A stretch of DNA of 64,000 bases, from NCBI GenBank assembly GCA_965212125.1, contig OZ243045.1, positions 620,001 to 684,000 on the forward strand. Direction: 5' to 3'. This stretch comes from CAYRJD01 sp965212125. GTDB taxonomy: Bacteria; Actinomycetota; Acidimicrobiia; Acidimicrobiales; Poriferisodalaceae. A program made the translations under genes and the position numbers. Under the pieces are notes generated by a model. The model was not told the DNA's origin. It saw nothing but the letters and a program-made list of their open reading frames with translations, and did no database searches. Positions 42,236-51,514 of this stretch are shown in pieces (the stretch's first letter is position 1; each line of letters begins with the position of its first letter).

Positions 42236-42886
42236 ATGATCGACGTAACCGACGCAACGTTCAACGACGAAGTAATAGCGGCGAGCCGCACCCAGCCCGT
42301 CGTGGTGGATCTTTGGGCGCCGTGGTGCGGGCCTTGCAAGTCGCTGGCTCCGATTCTTGAAAAGGTCATTGCCGAAACCGACGGAGCGGTGCTGGGCGCC
42401 AAGGTAAACATCGACGAAAATCCTGAGGTGGCACGCGCCATGCAGGCTCAGTCGATTCCTTTGGTGGTGGCGTTTGTTGACGGCCAGCCTGCCGATGGGT
42501 TTTTGGGAGCGCAGCCCGAACCGATGGTGCGCGACTTCGTTGCCAAGCTGTTGCCGGAGGGTGTCTTGTCAACCGGAGCGGCACCGGCGAACGACGATGG
42601 TGCCGCGACTGATGCAGTTGGCGGTGCAGTTGGCGATGCGGATGGCGACGAGCCAGCCAGCCCGGCCGCCACCCTCAGCGAACCCGAACCCGAATCCGAA
42701 CCGCCACCCCCGCCCAAGCCAGAGTTCAACCTGGCCGAAGTGGAAACCGAGCTGGAAACCCTGCTCGCAACAGTCAAAACCAGCGAAACCGACCGCGCAA
42801 GATTCGTCGAGCTGCTGGATCTGCTCGGCCCGGAGCACCCCGCAACCACCCCCTGGCGCAAACGCCTAGCAACCACGTTGTACTAG
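42236..42886 (+). CDS. thioredoxin-domain protein with acidic linker and short C-terminal helical part
   Basis: The N-terminal ~105 residues are a thioredoxin fold with the redox site W-A-P-W-C-G-P-C-K and the cis-Pro strand SIPLVVAFVDG. An Ala/Asp/Glu/Pro-rich linker (about residues 110-155) follows. The end (FNLAEVETELETLLATV to PATTPWRKRLATTLY) resembles the helical C-terminal part of YbbN/CnoX-type thioredoxins but is shorter. It likely acts as a disulfide reductase or redox chaperone in the cytoplasm. A ribosome site GAGGAG precedes the ATG. It is 18 bp before the MFS gene and may be co-transcribed. Confidence 0.85.
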   Translation: MIDVTDATFNDEVIAASRTQPVVVDLWAPWCGPCKSLAPILEKVIAETDGAVLGAKVNIDENPEVARAMQAQSIPLVVAFVDGQPADGFLGAQPEPMVRDFVAKLLPEGVLSTGAAPANDDGAATDAVGGAVGDADGDEPASPAATLSEPEPESEPPPPPKPEFNLAEVETELETLLATVKTSETDRARFVELLDLLGPEHPATTPWRKRLATTLY

Positions 42887-42904
42887 CAGTGCCGAGCTAG
42901 CTCC

Positions 42905-44074
42905 GTGCTGTTATTCGCCACCGCCTATTTCACGCAGTTCATCGTCGCCGCATCGCTAGGCGTCGTATTCGGCTACCTGGCCGACCTGCAAGACCGCTAC
43001 GACCTGTCCGACGCCTCTCTCGGCATCATCGCCGCTACGGCCTTCGCCGCCGCGCTCCTCACTCAGCTTTTCCTGGCACCTTTCATTGACCGCGGCGTAG
43101 CGGGCGGTGTGGCAACGCTGGCCCTGACGGCGACCGTGCTAGGCAGTTTCGGTTTCGTGTTCGCCGAACAAACCTGGACGCTGGCGGCCAGCCGCGGACT
43201 AACGGGCGTTGGCTTTGGGCTGTTCTCAATCGTCGCCCGCAAAGCAATCATCGGCGTCGACATAACCGGCGGCGCCAAAAAAGTCGGCCTGCTGCTGTCG
43301 TTCGGGGTGGCGGGATTTTTGAGCGGGCCAGCCATCGGGGCGTCCCTGGGGCTGGTGTCTTTTGAGATGCCGTTCATCGTGATGGGTGCGGTGCTGCTCG
43401 CAGTCACCCCGCTGATGGCGGTGCAAATAGGTCGGGCGCCGCTGGCGATCGCCAAAGTGGATTACTCACATTTCGCAGAGCTGCTGCGGCGACCAAAAAT
43501 CCAGGCGGCGCTCGGCGGGCAGATAGCTCTGTGGGGCTTCGTCGGGCTGTTTGATTCCACCGTCGATCGGTACCTGACCGATCTGGGATTGTCGAGCCTG
43601 CAGATCGCCGTCGGGCTTTTGGTGATCGGCATTCCGTTGATATTGCTGCCACCCAAGATCGGTGCGCTAGGCGAAAGAGTCGGCGGCGTTGCGATGTTCG
43701 TGCCGGCCTATCTGGCGCTGGTGCCCGCCATTTGGATCTACGGCTTCGTAACAGGGCTGGCGATTTTCATAGTGATCGGCGTTGTGGAATCCATCGTTGA
43801 GTCCTATGCGGCCATGAGTTCGCAAGTGCTTGTGTTGGAAGCCACCGGGGCAGAACGAGTTGCGGTCGGCACCGCGCTGCTAGAGGCGGTCGGCTTGCTG
43901 GCGGCGTTGTTTGCGGCTCTGGTGGGGCCGATCGGCTACAGCTCATTGGGGCAGTACCGCCTGTTTGGGCTGTGGGCGCTTTGCAGTGCGGTGCCTGTGC
44001 TGTTGAGCGTACTGCGGCTGCGCTTCGCCAAGCCGGGTGTCGCCAAGCCTGGCGTTGAGGCAAGTTCGGCCTAA
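42905..44074 (+). CDS. major facilitator superfamily transporter
   Basis: The 389-residue protein from the GTG at 42905 has about 12 hydrophobic helices in two six-helix halves. Features include a loop with DLQDRYDLSDASLGIIAATAF after helix 1, the motif A-like stretch PFIDRGVAGGVATL after helix 2, and SRGLTGVGFGLFSIVARKAI in helix 4. It would move a small solute with protons; the substrate cannot be told. It follows the thioredoxin gene by 18 bp. The C-terminal tail repeats K-P-G-V. Confidence 0.82.
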   Translation: MLLFATAYFTQFIVAASLGVVFGYLADLQDRYDLSDASLGIIAATAFAAALLTQLFLAPFIDRGVAGGVATLALTATVLGSFGFVFAEQTWTLAASRGLTGVGFGLFSIVARKAIIGVDITGGAKKVGLLLSFGVAGFLSGPAIGASLGLVSFEMPFIVMGAVLLAVTPLMAVQIGRAPLAIAKVDYSHFAELLRRPKIQAALGGQIALWGFVGLFDSTVDRYLTDLGLSSLQIAVGLLVIGIPLILLPPKIGALGERVGGVAMFVPAYLALVPAIWIYGFVTGLAIFIVIGVVESIVESYAAMSSQVLVLEATGAERVAVGTALLEAVGLLAALFAALVGPIGYSSLGQYRLFGLWALCSAVPVLLSVLRLRFAKPGVAKPGVEASSA

Positions 44075-44164
44075 AAACCTCAGCGGCAAAAACTCAAACG
44101 GGCGCTACTTTGGGTGTCTAACGCTTCCGAACGATTCTGATTGCGCCAGAGCGGGGAGCGAGCG

Positions 44165-45004
44165 ATGCCCAGCGCGATGACTGAGCAGATGATGACTGAG
44201 CAGATGGCCGAACAAGCGGCGCCGATGACGGTCACGTCGGCCGCGACACGGGCCACGCCGGCCGCGACACGGACCACGCCGCCAGCCGAGGCACAAAAAA
44301 CCACGTCCCGCTACTCACGCTCCGCTGGCGGAGCAACTGGCGGCGCAACCGACTGGCGAGCGACGCTCACCGAGGTAAGCGATCTAGGCCGCCGCTTGGG
44401 TTGGCGCCCCGTGCTAGCGGCACTCGCAGCTCTGCTTGCCCTGGCGGTGGTGATCTACCTGCTGGGCGTGCGCAGCGGCATGCCAGCCCCGATCAGCCTG
44501 CCGCAAGTCGGCACCAACCCCGCCGTGTCGCTAGCGCCAGCCGCCCCGCTGGCCGCGCCCAAAGACGTTCTGGTTGTCCATATTGACGGCGAAGTGGTAA
44601 CGCCGGGCGTCTACGAAATTGAAAGTCCGGCTCGCCTGGAGGCGCTAATCAAAACCGCCGGCGGGCTAACCCCACAAGCCGACACCACGCGCATCAACCT
44701 CGCACAACTGCTGAGCGATTCCGACCGCCTGGTGGTGCCGACCATCGGGCAACCACTGCCAGCGGGCAGCGCCAGCGCCGGGGGTTTCTCGCAGGCGGGC
44801 AGCGGCGGCGACGCTGTGATCAACATAAACACCGCCAGCGAAAAAGAGCTAACGGGGCTGAACGGGATCGGCCCATCGCTGGCTAGCAAGATCGCCAGGC
44901 ACCGTGCCACGCACGGATCGTTTAACTCGGTGGATGCGCTGGCGGCTGTTTCGGGCATTGGTCCGAAAACGGTTGACGGCTTGCGAGACCAAGCCAAGGT
45001 TTAG
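44165..45004 (+). CDS. comEA: ComEA-type DNA-binding competence protein
   Basis: The 279-residue protein starts at the ATG at 44165 after GGGGAG. A cytoplasmic Thr/Ala-rich region (1-85) precedes one membrane helix (VLAALAALLALAVVIYLLG), then an SLBB domain (VHIDGEVVTPGVYEIESPARL) and a C-terminal helix-hairpin-helix pair (ININTASEKELTGLNGIG, then FNSVDALAAVSGIGPKT). This is the envelope receptor for double-stranded DNA in natural transformation. It is followed in the same frame by comEC. Confidence 0.9.
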   Translation: MPSAMTEQMMTEQMAEQAAPMTVTSAATRATPAATRTTPPAEAQKTTSRYSRSAGGATGGATDWRATLTEVSDLGRRLGWRPVLAALAALLALAVVIYLLGVRSGMPAPISLPQVGTNPAVSLAPAAPLAAPKDVLVVHIDGEVVTPGVYEIESPARLEALIKTAGGLTPQADTTRINLAQLLSDSDRLVVPTIGQPLPAGSASAGGFSQAGSGGDAVININTASEKELTGLNGIGPSLASKIARHRATHGSFNSVDALAAVSGIGPKTVDGLRDQAKV

Positions 45005-45154
45005 GCGGGCGACCTGCCAGCCGCAACGCCTGCATTAGTTCTGCCGCCAGCTCGGCGATACAGAGGGCTCAGCGCGGTAAGTGATTTCTGGGTTGTCGTT
45101 GGCGCGGTCGGCACCTGCATTGGAGCGTGGTTTGCCTGGTCTGGTTCGTGGTGG

Positions 45155-47065
45155 TTGAGTTGGTGGCTAGGCGCACTCATGTTGGCGGTCGCGCTGGTGG
45201 CTCGGCTGCCGCTGCTGGTGGCTGTCGGATTGATGGTGCTGGCGACCGGCATCGCCAGTAATCAGCTGGCGGCGCTAGGGCAAGGCCAGAGCCAGGTGCA
45301 AGATCAAGGCCAGAGCCAGAGCCAGGCAGCCGCCACGGACATATCCGCAAACACGCTGATAGTCGCCAACCCGGAATGGCGCCGCGGCGCCCTAGTGGCA
45401 CAAGTGCGCGTGTCCGATACCGGCCAGCGATGGGAGGCCTGGGCACGAGGCCCGGTCGCATACCGATTTGAAGACGCACTGGTAGGGGAGCACTGGCACG
45501 TGAGCGGCACCGCCTCAGTAGCCGACGAAAACAGCGGTCGCTACCTGTGGCCACGGCATCTAGTCGGCCGCATGCAGATCACCCAAGCGAATCTCGTAGA
45601 CAACGGCAATGCGGCGTTCGTCGTCGCCAACTCACTCATAAACACGATCGAAGCGTCAGCAAAATCGCTGTCGCAGCGTGACCGAGCGCTGCTAGCCGGG
45701 TTCGTATACGGCGACGACCGCGACCAACTGCCAGAGGTGCTGCACGATTTCCGGGCGACCTCGCTCACGCACCTGCTAGCCGTCTCCGGCTCAAACGTGG
45801 CTTTCGTGTTGCTGCTCGTGGCGCCCTTGCTGGTGCGATTGAAACTGTGGTGGCGCTTGGTTGCGGTGGCGGTGCTGCTGGCTGAGTTTGCGTTGATCAC
45901 CCGAGCCGAACCATCGGTGCTGCGTGCTTGCGTGCTGGCGACGTTGGCCGTCGGCGCCCAGGCGGTCGGTCGCAGCTCCTCGGCCAAGCGGCTGCTAGCG
46001 CTGACGGTGATAGTGCTGGTGGTTGTTGATCCGCTGCTAATACACGCGGCCGGATTTCAGCTATCGGTCGCCGCCGCGGCCGGCATCGTCCTGGGAGCGG
46101 GACACATAGAACGCCGCCTGCGCGGCCCGCGCTGGTTGCGGCTAGCTCTGGCGGTGACCTTGGCGGCTCAGCTTGGCGTACTGCCGGTGCAGCTTTGGTT
46201 GTTCGGGTCGCTGCCTTTGGTTTCGGTGCCAGCGAACATCTTGGCGGGGCCGATGGCTGGGCCAGCCATGATCTGGGGACTGCTAGCCGGCATTGTCGGT
46301 GGGCTGGCTGGCGATGCGGTGGCGGCTGTTTTGCATTTGCCAACGAAGGTGATGGTCGGCTGGGTTGCGGTGGTGGCTCGCTATGCGGCGGGCTGGCGTT
46401 GGCCAACCATTGAGCCGCGCGAGCTAGTGCCGCTGACGGTTTTGGCTGGCGCTACGTTTGTCGTGTTTCGCTGGATTGCGCGGTGGCGTGCTCGCACACC
46501 TATGCCCAGTGCGCCTTTGCGGTTGGCGCATCTGGCGATCGTGCCGCTGGCGCTTGGCGGGGTTTGGTTGGTTGCGGATTCGCACCGACCAGAGTTCGCT
46601 GACACCGTCCACCTGAAAGTGATCGGCGGCGCGGGCGAGATAGGCGGCGCGACAGGCACGGCCAGCACGGCGGCAGGTGCAACCGGTGGCTTCACTGCCA
46701 TCGCCGTTGATCGACCCGACGCTGCGTGGGTGCTGGATCGTCTCGCAGCCTCAGGGATTGGCGGTCGTGAAGGCGAGATTGATTTGCTGGTTGCACTTTC
46801 CTCTAGCAGGGCTGGGCGCGAAGCGGTGAGAGTGATCCAGTCGCGCTTCAAAGTTGCTGAGCTGTGGACGCCGCCGGGGTTTGGGTACAGCAGCGCCGGG
46901 TCGGGCAACGCCACCAAATCAGGCGACGCCACCAGACATCGCGTTATCAACGAACCGACATCGGTAGGGGAGCTAGCGGCCGCCGCCGGCAGCGGCGTGC
47001 GCGGCGCACTCAGCGTTGTCGCACCAAGCGGCGAGAGCCGGCTGGCCCTTGTCGCTGCGGCTTAG
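45155..47065 (+). CDS. comEC: ComEC/Rec2-type DNA uptake channel
   Basis: The polytopic protein has the ComEC competence domain (AGFVYGDDRDQLPEVLHDFR, then SLTHLLAVSGSNVAFVLLL) and many membrane helices; it would form the inner-membrane pore for DNA. The first conventional start (TTG 45155) gives 636 residues but skips a hydrophobic segment (DFWVVVGAVGTCIGAWFAWS) that is open in the same frame back to the comEA TAG and would be the usual first helix. The C-terminal ~190 residues correspond to the metallo-beta-lactamase part but lack its H-x-H-x-D-H motif. The start needs testing. Confidence 0.85.
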   Translation: MSWWLGALMLAVALVARLPLLVAVGLMVLATGIASNQLAALGQGQSQVQDQGQSQSQAAATDISANTLIVANPEWRRGALVAQVRVSDTGQRWEAWARGPVAYRFEDALVGEHWHVSGTASVADENSGRYLWPRHLVGRMQITQANLVDNGNAAFVVANSLINTIEASAKSLSQRDRALLAGFVYGDDRDQLPEVLHDFRATSLTHLLAVSGSNVAFVLLLVAPLLVRLKLWWRLVAVAVLLAEFALITRAEPSVLRACVLATLAVGAQAVGRSSSAKRLLALTVIVLVVVDPLLIHAAGFQLSVAAAAGIVLGAGHIERRLRGPRWLRLALAVTLAAQLGVLPVQLWLFGSLPLVSVPANILAGPMAGPAMIWGLLAGIVGGLAGDAVAAVLHLPTKVMVGWVAVVARYAAGWRWPTIEPRELVPLTVLAGATFVVFRWIARWRARTPMPSAPLRLAHLAIVPLALGGVWLVADSHRPEFADTVHLKVIGGAGEIGGATGTASTAAGATGGFTAIAVDRPDAAWVLDRLAASGIGGREGEIDLLVALSSSRAGREAVRVIQSRFKVAELWTPPGFGYSSAGSGNATKSGDATRHRVINEPTSVGELAAAAGSGVRGALSVVAPSGESRLALVAAA

Positions 47066-47087
47066 CAACGCCGACTAAGTTCAGGTC

Positions 47088-48071
47088 GTGCCAGCCGTCG
47101 CTGAGATCCGCCTGCTAACCGGCAGCGACATCACCCTGCTCACCGACGCCGTCAAAGAAGCGGTCAATCAGCTAGCGGGCGACATTGATCGTGCAACCGA
47201 CGTGCATGAGTTTTACGGCGAGGAATATTCCATTGATGACCTCGTAGTAGCCGCCGCCACCATTCCGCTGTTTTCAAGCCATCGAGTGGTCGTCGGCCGC
47301 AACCTCAACCAATTCAACTCCGATGATCTGGCACCGCTGGTTAAGTATCTGCAGCAACCCACAGACACCACGCGCCTGGTTCTGGAGTGGGGCAGCGGGC
47401 GGGTCAGCAAAGCCCTCGACGATGCGGTGAAAGCAGCGGGCGGCAAGAAAATTTCCGCAGCGGCTCCAAGCGGAGCGAAGCGCCGCCGCGACTGGCTGTC
47501 GGACAAGCTAAAAGAGACAGGCATCGACCTAGACCAACAGACCAGAGAGCTTGTGCTGACTCACCTTGGCAACGAAATCTCTCGGTTGGGCGGGCTGCTG
47601 GCAACGCTGGAATCGGTGTTTGGCGCCGGCGCAAAACTAAGCGTGCAAGACGTCACGCCATATTTAGGGATGGCTGGTGATGTGCCCCCTTGGGATCTCA
47701 CCGACGCCATCGACAAGGGCGACATCGCGCAGGCGCTCAGCGTGCTTCAGCGATTGTGGCAAGCCAGCGTAGATCCGATACAGATTTCGGGCAGCTTGAA
47801 CTTCCACTACGCCAGGATTATGAAGCTGGAAGGCGCCGACGTTCAAAACGAAAAGCAAGCCGCGCAGGTGCTCGGGCAAGACCCGGGCAAAAGCACCTTT
47901 ATGGCTGGCAAGGCGCTGAAGAATGCGCGCCGAATGGGTCACGCACGTGTCAAGCGTGCAGTGGAGTTGCTGGCAAACGCCGACGCCGACTTGAAAGGCG
48001 TGTCGGGTCTAGACAACCGTTGCGTGCTGGAGATTTTGGTCGGGCGTCTCGCCGCCGCAAACCGCAGCTAG
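47088..48071 (+). CDS. holA: DNA polymerase III delta subunit
   Basis: HolA opens the sliding clamp in the clamp loader. The 327-residue protein shows the family outline: an N-terminal RLLTGSDITLLTDAVKEAV, SSHRVVVGRNLNQF (the F-x-x-x-R-x-V-x-V block), ELVLTHLGNEISRLGGLLATL in the lid domain, and a C-terminal helical collar with KSTFMAGKALKNARRM. The order comEC-holA-rpsT is the usual one in actinobacteria. Start: the GTG at 47088. Confidence 0.9.
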   Translation: MPAVAEIRLLTGSDITLLTDAVKEAVNQLAGDIDRATDVHEFYGEEYSIDDLVVAAATIPLFSSHRVVVGRNLNQFNSDDLAPLVKYLQQPTDTTRLVLEWGSGRVSKALDDAVKAAGGKKISAAAPSGAKRRRDWLSDKLKETGIDLDQQTRELVLTHLGNEISRLGGLLATLESVFGAGAKLSVQDVTPYLGMAGDVPPWDLTDAIDKGDIAQALSVLQRLWQASVDPIQISGSLNFHYARIMKLEGADVQNEKQAAQVLGQDPGKSTFMAGKALKNARRMGHARVKRAVELLANADADLKGVSGLDNRCVLEILVGRLAAANRS

Positions 48072-48121
48072 GCGTGACCGTTAAGCGCGGCTAGGCGTGG
48101 CCGCAAACCGCAGCTAGGCGT
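48057..48121. repeat. 19-bp direct repeat after holA
   Basis: GCAAACCGCAGCTAGGCGT occurs at 48057-48075 and again at 48103-48121, with a related piece (GCGGCTAGGCGTG) between. The first copy covers the holA stop. Short duplications rich in CTAG at gene ends recur through the window. Confidence 0.75.
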
Positions 48122-48126
48122 AGCAG

Positions 48127-48390
48127 CTAGCTAGATTCCGCGTGCCGCACCTGGTCGGCCAGCCGTGACTTGCGCCGGGCTGCCTCATTGCGATGAATCA
48201 CGCCCTTGGTCGCAGCCATGTCAAGTCGCTTTTGCGCTTGCGAGTACAGCTCCTCGGTGGAGTCCCCAGCGGCGGCGGCAGCCACCACCAGCTTCTCACG
48301 TGTCTTCAGTTCAGAACGCACGGCACGATTGCGCAGGCGACGCTTCTCGTTTTGGCGATTGCGTTTGATTTGGCTTTTGAGATTGGCCAT
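48127..48390 (-). CDS. rpsT: 30S ribosomal protein S20
   Basis: The 87-residue, strongly basic protein matches S20 over its whole length (MANLKSQIKRNRQNEKRR, then RSELKTREKL, GVIHRNEAARRKSRLA). S20 binds 16S rRNA early in 30S assembly. It lies on the minus strand between holA and lepA, as in many actinobacteria. Its promoter must share the 117-bp gap (48391-48507) with lepA; ribosome-like purine runs are seen, but no strong -10/-35 pair. Confidence 0.96.
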   Translation of the reverse strand: MANLKSQIKRNRQNEKRRLRNRAVRSELKTREKLVVAAAAAGDSTEELYSQAQKRLDMAATKGVIHRNEAARRKSRLADQVRHAESS

Positions 48391-48507
48391 TTAGAACTCG
48401 TTGAACTCCTCAACAGAAGCGGGGCTTGGCACAAGAGCCAGGCATAAGCTAGATACAAGCAGGGGTAGGGCTGGGCTGCAACGCCGTAGGGTACCTTGCG
48501 GAGCTAG

Positions 48508-50328
48508 ATGAACCACCAGCCAGCGGTGCAATCAATGGGACCAGCCGACCCCGCCAGCATCAGAAATTTCTCCATCATCGCCCACATTGATCACGGCAAA
48601 TCCACCCTGTCTGATCGCATCCTGGAGCTGACGAACGCGGTTGAGGCTCGCTCGATGAGGGCGCAGTATCTCGACTCGATGGATCTGGAGCGTGAGCGCG
48701 GCATCACGATCAAGGCACAGAACGTGCGGGTGAGCTGGAAGGGCCACACCCTGCATCTAATCGACACGCCGGGTCACGTTGATTTCGGCTACGAGGTCAG
48801 CCGCTCGCTGGCGGCTTGCGAAGGCGTGCTGCTGTTGGTCGATGCGGCGCAGGGCATAGAGGCGCAAACCCTGGCCAACTGCTACCTCGCCTTGCAGCAC
48901 GACCTGGCGATCGTGCCGGTGCTAAACAAAATAGACCTGCCGTCGGCGCAGCCGGAGCTGTATGCGCATGAGATTGAGACCGTGCTGGGCATCGACGCCG
49001 CTGAGGTGCTCGCCATCTCTGCCAAAACCGGCGAGGGAGTTGCCGAGTTGCTTGATGCGGTAATTGACCGCATACCCCCGCCCTCCGGCAGCCCGGACGA
49101 CCCGCTGCGGGCGCTGATATTTGACTCGCATTTCGACCAGTACCGCGGCGTGGTGTCGTCCGTGCGAGTGGTGGACGGCTGCCTGAAATCCGGCGAGCAG
49201 GTGCAGTTCATGCAAGCGGGCGGCAGCTATGTGGTCGAAGAAGTTGGCGTGCGCACGCCTGAACCAACTCCCGCCGAACAGCTAGGCCTGGGCGAGGTCG
49301 GCTATCTGATTGCGGGCATCAAAGACGTCGGACAGGCCAAATCGGGTGAGACCGTAACCACGCAAAAGGGCGGCGCGGCTGAGCCGCTGGCGGGCTACGA
49401 AGAGCCCAAGCCGATGGTGTTTTGCGGGCTCTATCCGATTGACGGCGATGACTTCCCCGAGCTGCGCGACGCCCTAGGCAAACTCAAACTGAACGACGCC
49501 TCGGTTACTTTTGAGCCGGAGACATCCGGGGCGCTGGGGTTTGGTTTCCGCTGCGGATTTTTGGGGCTGCTGCATTTGGAGATCGTGCGCGAGCGCCTGG
49601 AGCGCGAGTTTGATCTGTCGCTCATCGCCACTGCGCCGTCGGTTGCATACCGCGTCACAACGAACGACGGCCAGATCACGCAAATCCAAAACCCGTCGGA
49701 GATGGCGGCGGCCGGTTCGATTGAAGCCATCGATGAGCCGATGCTGCAGATCAGCGTGCTAACCCCGGCGAACTACACCGGCTCAGTGATGGAGCTATGT
49801 CAGCAGCGCCGCGCCACTTTGGCAAACATGGAGTACCTGTCGCCTGAGCGAGTTGAGCTGCGCTATGAGATTCCGCTAGCCGAAGTCGTGACCGATTTTT
49901 TTGACCAGCTGAAGAGCCGCACGCAGGGTTACGCAAGCCTCGACTACGAGCACTCCGGCTATCGCACCAACAATTTGGTGCGCGTTGACGTGCTGCTAAA
50001 CAGCGAGCCGGTGGATGCGTTTTCGACGATTGTTCATCGCGATAACGCGTATGCGTACGGCAAAATAATGACCGAGAAGCTGCGTGAGCTGATCCCGCGC
50101 CAGATGTTTGACATACCTATTCAGGCTGCCATCGGCGGGCGCATAATCGCCCGCGAAACCGTGAAGGCGAAACGCAAGGACGTCTTGAGCAAGTGCTACG
50201 GCGGCGACATAACCCGCAAGCGCAAGCTGCTGGAACGGCAGAAGGCTGGCAAGCGGCGCATGAAGTCCATCGGCCGGGTGGAGGTGCCGAACGAGGCTTT
50301 TGTTTCGGCGCTGAAGCTGGATAACTGA
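48508..50328 (+). CDS. lepA: elongation factor 4 (LepA) GTPase
   Basis: The 606-residue translation GTPase has G1 AHIDHGKSTL, the switch region RGITIKAQ, G3 DTPGHVDF and G4 NKID. The LepA-specific C-terminal domain carries GRIIARETVKAKRKDVLSKC and the end IGRVEVPNEAFVSALK. LepA acts on stalled or back-translocating ribosomes. The ATG at 48508 lies after GGAG. It is followed by hrcA at 60 bp. Confidence 0.97.
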   Translation: MNHQPAVQSMGPADPASIRNFSIIAHIDHGKSTLSDRILELTNAVEARSMRAQYLDSMDLERERGITIKAQNVRVSWKGHTLHLIDTPGHVDFGYEVSRSLAACEGVLLLVDAAQGIEAQTLANCYLALQHDLAIVPVLNKIDLPSAQPELYAHEIETVLGIDAAEVLAISAKTGEGVAELLDAVIDRIPPPSGSPDDPLRALIFDSHFDQYRGVVSSVRVVDGCLKSGEQVQFMQAGGSYVVEEVGVRTPEPTPAEQLGLGEVGYLIAGIKDVGQAKSGETVTTQKGGAAEPLAGYEEPKPMVFCGLYPIDGDDFPELRDALGKLKLNDASVTFEPETSGALGFGFRCGFLGLLHLEIVRERLEREFDLSLIATAPSVAYRVTTNDGQITQIQNPSEMAAAGSIEAIDEPMLQISVLTPANYTGSVMELCQQRRATLANMEYLSPERVELRYEIPLAEVVTDFFDQLKSRTQGYASLDYEHSGYRTNNLVRVDVLLNSEPVDAFSTIVHRDNAYAYGKIMTEKLRELIPRQMFDIPIQAAIGGRIIARETVKAKRKDVLSKCYGGDITRKRKLLERQKAGKRRMKSIGRVEVPNEAFVSALKLDN

Positions 50329-50388
50329 ACATGCCCAGCGACGCTGCCGTGAACACCGCCGTCGGTAGCGTTAGAGCAGGAGGCGAAC

Positions 50389-51462
50389 ATGGATGAGCGC
50401 CGTGCTGCGGTTCTGCAAGCCGTGGTTGAAAGCTTCATAGACAACGCTCAGCCGGTTGGTTCGCAAACCGTGCTGCAGTCGGCTGGGCTTGACGTGTCCG
50501 CCGCCACGATTCGCAACGACCTGCTGGCCCTGGAAGTTGAGGGGTTTCTCGTCAAGCCGCACCCCAGCGCGGGCCGCATTCCGACCGAGATGGGTTACCG
50601 CTGCTTTGTGGATCAGCTTGAGCCGGACCAGCTTGAGTCGGGTCAGCTTGATACCGCTCAGATACGCCAGGTGAAGGCTTTTTTTGAGCACGCCCAAGGC
50701 CAAATTGAAGAGCGCCTAGCCGACACCAGCAAGCTGCTTTCCACGCTGACCGATTACACCGCCATGGTGGTGGCGCCATCGCACGAGCGTGAAATCATCC
50801 GGTCGGCCAACTTGGTTGATCTGGGTGCGGGCCGACTGGTTCTTGTGATCGTGACTTCCTCCGGCGCAGTGGAGCGCTGCCCTATTGTGCCGACCGCGCC
50901 AGCGGACAAATCAGCGAGCGAGGCAAGCGCGGCGGCAAACGCGCCGTCAGGCAATCTGCCCGTAGATCCGCCCGTGCTTGACGAAGCCTCAAGATGCTTG
51001 GCGCAGGCGCTGGTGGGCACCAAGTGTGGCGACGTTTTGGAAGTAGCGCCAGCGGGCAACCTGGCAGTTGACGTGCTGATCAAGGCCACGATTGAGGCTT
51101 GGCGCAAGCACGACATCGGCGAGCGAGCGCTTTACATAGGCGGCACGGCCGACATCGCCGAGCAGTTCAACGCCATGTCAACGGTGACGTCTGTGCTGCG
51201 AGTGTTGGAAGAGCAGCTGCTGGTAGTCAGCCTGTTGCGCAGCCTGGTTGACCGCGGACTGAGCGTGGCAATCGGCTCGGAAACCGGCGTTTTGCCGCTG
51301 GCGGAATGCGCCGTTGTTGCGTCGCCCTACGTGGTTGACGGCGAGCCAGTTGGCAGTATTGGTGTTGTGGGACCGACCCGAATGGACTATCCAAAAGCCT
51401 TAGCGACCGTCAATTTGGTGGGCGAGCGGTTGGGCGCTTCTTTAGCAGCAGCCCGAAGCTAA
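50389..51462 (+). CDS. hrcA: heat-shock repressor HrcA
   Basis: HrcA represses heat-shock genes by binding CIRCE operators. The 357-residue protein has the N-terminal winged helix (VVESFIDNAQPVGSQTVLQS, DVSAATIRNDLLALE, the turn KPHPSAGRIPTE) and the larger C-terminal domain ending IGVVGPTRMDYPKALATVNLV. AGGAGG precedes the ATG. An Ala/Ser/Pro-rich insertion (about residues 165-190) is longer than usual. No CIRCE inverted repeat is visible upstream of hrcA or dnaJ, so its targets (for example groE) are presumably elsewhere. Confidence 0.93.
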   Translation: MDERRAAVLQAVVESFIDNAQPVGSQTVLQSAGLDVSAATIRNDLLALEVEGFLVKPHPSAGRIPTEMGYRCFVDQLEPDQLESGQLDTAQIRQVKAFFEHAQGQIEERLADTSKLLSTLTDYTAMVVAPSHEREIIRSANLVDLGAGRLVLVIVTSSGAVERCPIVPTAPADKSASEASAAANAPSGNLPVDPPVLDEASRCLAQALVGTKCGDVLEVAPAGNLAVDVLIKATIEAWRKHDIGERALYIGGTADIAEQFNAMSTVTSVLRVLEEQLLVVSLLRSLVDRGLSVAIGSETGVLPLAECAVVASPYVVDGEPVGSIGVVGPTRMDYPKALATVNLVGERLGASLAAARS

Positions 51463-51514
51463 GCGACCTGAACCGAACAAGCCCTGAATCAAACAAGCCC
51501 TGAACCGAACAGCC

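Noticed and set aside
50329..50388. CIRCE operator upstream of hrcA
   Set aside because: No TTAGCACTC-N9-GAGTGCTAA-like inverted repeat is found in this gap or before dnaJ.
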